From: Ashinkailepas kermadecensis
Taxonomy: Eukaryota; Arthropoda; Thecostraca; Neolepadidae
Direction: 5' to 3'
DNA: 64,000 nt
NCBI GenBank assembly: GCA_034440615.1
Contig: JAOTOM010003967.1
Coordinates: forward strand, 140,358-204,357
Of this stretch, positions 59,301 through 64,000 are shown in pieces. A program made the translations under genes and the position numbers. Positions within the stretch are counted from its first letter, which is position 1; each line of letters opens with the position of its first letter. A model generated the notes under the pieces. The model saw only the letters and a list, made by a program, of their open reading frames with translations, searched no databases and was not told the DNA's origin.

Positions 59301-60648
59301 GTGTTGTGCTGTGTTGGTGATCGTGCTGTGTTGGCGATCGCATTGTGTTTGTGATCGTGTTGTGTTTGTGATCGTTTTGCGTTTGTGATCGTGTTGTGTT
59401 TATGATCTTGTTGTGCTTGTGATCGCGTTGTGTTTGTGATCGTGTTGTGTTTGTGATCGTGTTGTGTTTGTGATCGTGTTGTGTTTGTGATCGTGTTGTG
59501 CTTGTGATCGTGTTGTGTTTGTGATCGTGTTGTGTTTGTGATCGCGTTGTGTTTGTGATCTTGTTGTGTTTGTGATCGCGTTGTGTTTGTGATCGTGTTG
59601 TGTTTGTGATCTTGTTGTGTTTGTGATCGTGTTGTATTTGTGATCTTGTTGTATTTGTGATCGTGTTGTGTTGGCGATCGTGTTCTATTTGTGATCGTGT
59701 TGTGTCTGTAATCGTGTTGTGTTGTGATCTTGTTGTATTTGGGATCGTGTTGTTTTGGCGATCGTGTTGTATTTGTGATCGTGTTGTTTTGGCGATCGTG
59801 TTATATTTGTGATCGTGTTGTGTTTGTGATCGTGTTGTGTTTGTGATCGTGTTGTGTTTGTGATCGTGTTGTGTTTGTGATCGTGTTGTCTTTGTGATCT
59901 TGTTGTATTTGTGATTGTGTTGTGTTTGTGATCTTGTTGTGTTTGTGATCGTGTTGTGTTTGTGATAGTGTTGTGTTTGTGATCGTGTTGTGCTTGTGAT
60001 CTTGTTGTGTTTGTGATAGTGTTGTGTTTGTGATCTTGTTGTGTTTGTGATCGCGTTGTGTTTGTGATCGTGTTGTGTTTGTGATCTTGTTGTGTTTGTG
60101 ATCGTGTTGTGTTTGTGATCTTGTTGTATTTGTGATCGTGTTGTGTTGGCGATCGTGTTCTACTTGTGATCGTGTTGCGTTTGTAATCGTGTTGTGTTGT
60201 GATCTTGTTGTATTTGTGATCGTGTTGTTTTGGCGATCGTGTTGTATTTGTGATCGTGTTGTTTTGGCGATCGTGTTATATTTGTGATCGTGTTGTGTTT
60301 GTGATCGTGTTGTGTTTGTGATCGTGTTGTGTTTGTGATCGTGTTGTCTTTGTGATCTTGTTGTATTTGTGATTGTGTTGTGTTTGTGATCGTGTTGTGT
60401 TTGTGATCTTGTTGTGTTTGTGATCGTGTTGTGTTTGTGATCGTGTTGTGCTTGTGATCGTGTTGTGTTTGTGATCGTGTTGTGTTTGTGATCGTGTTGT
60501 GTTTGTGATCGCGTTGTGTTTGTGATCGTGTTGTGTTTGTGATCGCGTTGTGTTTGTGATCGCGTTGTGTTTGTGATCGTGTTGTGTTTGTGATCGTGTT
60601 GTGCTTGTGATCGTGTTGTGTTTGTGATCGTGTGGTGTTGGTGATTGT
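59301..60648. repeat. Minisatellite, 17-bp unit, about 79 copies
   Basis: The unit is GTGATCGTGTTGTGTTT, with GATCTTG, GATCGCG, TTGTATTT and TTGGCGATC variants. A block of variants beginning GGCGATCGTGTTCTA at 59673 recurs in the same order at 60148, so about 475 bp of the array was duplicated as a whole. Three minus frames repeat a 17-residue pattern; these are artefacts. Confidence 0.97.
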
Positions 60649-61686
60649 GTTGGCTGCATGTCTGGTGTGAACACCTGGCTTCAGTTTATATGCAGGAGTG
60701 GCGGGCGGTCGGGAGGATCCAACCAACTGCAAGATCCAGCCGATACCGCCAGTGCCGCCTTACCCGCCCGCTCAGACCGGCCGGTGAAACTCGGCACGAG
60801 CGCCATCCTCTGCCCCATCATCTTCCTCTCGGCCAGTTACGATGAATAGTCGCATCGAAGAGTGCTCCGTGAACGGATGCACGGGCTCTCTCGCTCATCA
60901 TTCAGCAGATGATGTTACGCTCGGTTGTTTTTCACCTAGTCGCCATCTCGTCACGTGACCTCTTGAATGCATGCAGCGCCCTATTTCCTCATTTTCGGCG
61001 CACTAAATTTCAAATAACTAATCAACCCCTCTTCGTACACTCGTTGAGGAGCACCGAGCTGCCTGTGAGTTGTGTGGGGACTGAGAGGCAAGGCATCCCG
61101 TACTCGAGTGCAAGTGAAGGTAAATGCAAATGAGCACGTGCAAGTAGGCTGTCACGTCGTGTGTGGGCACATATGGCGTGGGTGTTGCTGTGAGACGTGT
61201 GTGCATGCCTGGCTGGATGGTACTCAGATTTAAATGTAGTTTGTCGGACCTTTCCTGCCCACATGCTATCCATACGGTGCCTCACATTACCCAGATTTGA
61301 TCCAAGCTTTTTGCAAGAAACAAGTTATTCAATCCTGCACTTATCGTTCATGTGCTCTACACAACCACATCTTTTGCATACCTAAATGCAGCTGCATCCG
61401 CCTTTGCAAATCTCAGTTTCTCTATACTTCACCGCCACAGCTTCCATGCAGAACATGTATGATTGCGCAAGGTGACGAATGCCCATTACAAACAATGCAG
61501 TTATTTCGTTGGAAGAGCCCGGTGTTGTACGATGCATCACGTTCTTTGCGATCTCCATTGCGATTGGTCCGGGGAAGCCGCAGAACACAGCGCTCTCCGG
61601 GTCCGAAGAGCACAGTGCCTCCGAACAATGACAGCGTTGCATTTGCGAGCGCGAACGCAGTCGTGTTTGCGCAACGACCGCCGTCT
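60649..61686. other. Intergenic sequence, no gene recognised
   Basis: No protein motif recognised on either strand. Confidence 0.6.
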
Positions 61687-61917
61687 GTCGGCGTGGCCGA
61701 TTGGCTGATACGATCTGTCGGCGTCACCGATTGGCTGATACCATCTGTCGGCCTGGCCGATTGGCTGATGCGATCTGTCGACGCGTCCGATTGGCTGACA
61801 CCATCTATTGACGAGGCCATTGGCTGATACCATCTATCGACGTGACCGATTGGCTGAGAACATCTGTCGACACGTCCGATTGGCTGATACCATCTGTCGA
61901 CGCGGCCGATTGGCTGA
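61687..61917. repeat. Minisatellite, 30-bp unit, about 8 copies
   Basis: Core CCGATTGGCTGATACCATCT followed by GTCG(G/A)CG(T/C)(G/C)(A/G/T). Each unit contains ATTGG, the reverse of a CCAAT box. The seventh interval is shortened. Confidence 0.95.
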
Positions 61918-62029
61918 TTGCCGCTGGACCGACGCCGCACCCCTGTGGCGGTGTGTCACGGGAGGCAGCCGCGTAATGGCGACAAGTCGAGCAGCAGGAT
62001 CGCCGGCCGAAGCGTGGACACGACTATCC

Positions 62030-62084
62030 GATGGACACGACTGTCCGATGGACACGACTGTCCGTGGACACGACTGTCCGATGT
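62030..62084. repeat. Tandem repeat, 17-bp TCCGATGGACACGACTG
   Basis: About three copies, the third with a two-base deletion. Confidence 0.9.
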
Positions 62085-62489
62085 GGTCATGCTGTCCAGT
62101 CTGGTATTGCGACGGGCCGCATTGCTTGCATTGGCAAACTGCACACCGATATTCGGATGAAACTGGCATGCGGATGGGAAAGGCTTCAAGTCACCGCGGT
62201 ATCTAGCGAGCATGTTGACTACAGTTTGGACACTCGCTATGCTTATCAGCGTAGGGAAAGCGCACCGGGTAGGAATCTGACAGGTGACCTCAACATCGAT
62301 GAACCGCCCTGATATGTCACGTGACAAACTCGATAGCTCCCGTCGTCAGCTTTTTCTGCGATTGCACCACTGGCGATTCCAGTCTCCTGCTCCCCAATCC
62401 CTTACACCTCGGTCCCCTGCACATTTAGTCTCCTACACCCTCAGATCACTAGACTAACAGTCTCCCAGACCAATTGTCTGTCGTCGCAG
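62085..62489. other. Intergenic sequence, no gene recognised
   Basis: Nothing recognised. Confidence 0.6.
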
Positions 62490-62715
62490 GCCATGTCACG
62501 TGTTTGCCCTAGCGTGACATCTGACTGCCGCCGCAGGTCATGTCATGTGTCATGTCAGGTCATGTCCGCAGGTCATGTCACGTGTCTGCCCTAGCGTGAC
62601 AGCTGACTGCCGCCGCGGTCATGTGATGTGTCATGTCAGGTCATGTCCGCAGGTCATGTCACGTGTCTGCCCTAGCGTGACAGCTGACTGCCGCCGCGGT
62701 CATGTGATGTGTCTG
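62490..62715. repeat. Minisatellite, about 82-bp unit, about 2.7 copies
   Basis: TGCCCTAGCGTGACA at about 62506, 62588 and 62669, followed by GCTGACTGCCGCCGC and repeats of GGTCATGTC. Confidence 0.93.
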
Positions 62716-64000
62716 ACACAGCTGACTGAATCAGCGTTCCAGGAAACCGTGGAGGGTTCGGTCGTACAACCACTCCGTGCAGACCGATGCAAGCCCGCTG
62801 GTGCACCACACTGCAGGTCATGGGTAACGCTGCTATGCTCACGCTCCGCATGCTCGGAAGAAACCCACAAGCAACACCGCGAGACGATGAGGTCTCCAGC
62901 CGCCGCGTGCTGAAGTCACCTGGCGACTTCCCTGTGCCCGCGCTTCTTCGGCTTCTCGGCGGATGGTCGCCAGGAAAAACCCTCCCGCCGCACCGCATGC
63001 GAGTGGTTCTGCATGTTTGTGGCTGTTGCAACAGCTCGGCACTGAGCAGCTGCTTGGTGTTGAGCACTAGCCGTCTCCACCTTCACCCGATGACGGCAAT
63101 CCGAACTTAGCCAAGGCTGCCCTTTCAAACGTGTCCTACTAAGCATGTCGTACTGAACGTGTCCTTATGCACGTGTCCAGAAAACGCTTCTAAAACTAAA
63201 GGTGTCCTGGAAAACGCTTCGTGACAACGCTACTGTTTACTATCGCTGCCAAATGACTAGAAAGCTTACAAATGGCAGCCTTCCGGGGTTATATTAGTAT
63301 CCGACGAAATTATTTAGCTAATAGTTAAATCTTAGAATGCAAAACCTTGAAGCCACGCCATCGGAAGAGATTTTAGGGAACGTGAACGCATACCAGTGTT
63401 CGCAGGATAAGTCAAGAAAGGATGTTTCAATAACTTATCACCACGTCCATTGCAACTAGCGTTCCGAAAAAGAGCCACGTCCGCAAACGTGTTGATGACG
63501 TTATAATTTATTGGCCCAGAAAGGCATGCCGCCCTGTTCTGTTAGAAAGCCACTGAGCTGTTCATGTAAGGTACGATGAATCCTTGAGCTGACTCAAATG
63601 GATCGGATGAAATCGCATAAAATAAAATAAACAGGAAGGGCATAATGCCCCCCGCTTGGTCTCTGTGTACCGACATCTCCGATACATGTCGAATGTGGAT
63701 TTGTTCGGATATGGTGCATGGCGTCATCCGGGCCGAAATTGGAGCCCCACCGAAGCCGCTATACAGAAACCACAATGAACCGAGCATCTGCGCCGAAGCT
63801 ACACGACCACGGAAACTAACACTTCACAATAGCAGGAACCAACGGAAAAAAATATACAGACCTGACATAGTGCTCAATTCATAGCCTTTAAAAACCAACT
63901 ATGCCCAAATCCGATGGGAGATCTTTGAGTGAGCCAGACAAGAGAATCGAAGAAGTAGAGCAAAAGAAATGAACGGGGAAAGGAAGCAGACAGAGACAGA
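62716..64000. other. Intergenic sequence to window end, no gene recognised
   Basis: No protein motif recognised. CGTGTCC(T/A) phrases recur at 63128-63180 and AAAACGCTTC twice near 63180-63220. The last 60 bases are purine-rich. Confidence 0.6.

Noticed and set aside
60160..60732. 190-codon minus frame rich in Asn/Thr/His/Gln
   Set aside because: 17-bp unit read in three frames with a 17-residue period; an array artefact.

Overview
The window looks like nuclear DNA from an animal. I cannot name the species; an invertebrate or early-branching deuterostome is a guess. The grounds are decayed non-LTR (LINE) retrotransposons, a hAT-like miniature transposon with a target-site duplication, long dinucleotide microsatellites, and no dense bacterial-type gene order. 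I found no intact, recognisable host protein-coding gene, no convincing functional tRNA or rRNA gene, and no CRISPR array or operon. Almost every long open frame is a by-product of a tandem array whose unit lacks stop codons, so I do not annotate these as genes.

Tandem repeats fill roughly a quarter of the window by my estimate, in about 40 separate minisatellites with units of 7 to 101 bp plus microsatellites. The largest are a 35-bp array (16985-19733), a 39-bp array of 45 units without an indel (30161-31944), a 36-bp array (55613-57893), a 17-bp array (59301-60648) and a G-rich 10-bp array (45290-46060). Several show higher-order periods.

Three non-LTR reverse-transcriptase pseudogenes were read from conserved motifs. 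LINE A (+, 5450-6858) is split by a 538-bp hAT-type MITE (5855-6392) with matching ends and a 7/8-bp target duplication; removing it restores the reading frame. LINE B (+, about 13105-14700) has the longest RT domain, with three in-frame stops and a microsatellite tail. LINE C (-, 53566 to about 55060, perhaps to 55330) contains a 48-bp x 10 minisatellite that is a repeated piece of its own coding sequence, and a (TA)n tract lies inside it and another beside or inside it.

Other mobile or dispersed elements are: a 1.8-kb segment bounded by 115-bp inverted repeats (21406-23200); a MITE-like family with ends like CAGGGGCGGAT (11063, 12929, 36031); and a dispersed repeat with two direct copies (36881-37490 and 49690-50437), the second followed by a short TTAACCC telomere-like tract. 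Between these lie CpG-rich stretches (near 24.1, 27.1, 28.2, 38.4, 40.2, 42.2, 47.3 and 53.0 kb) and ordinary intergenic sequence in which I see no gene.

No multi-gene system is present. The interesting biology is genome dynamics: retroelements being invaded by, and giving birth to, tandem repeats.
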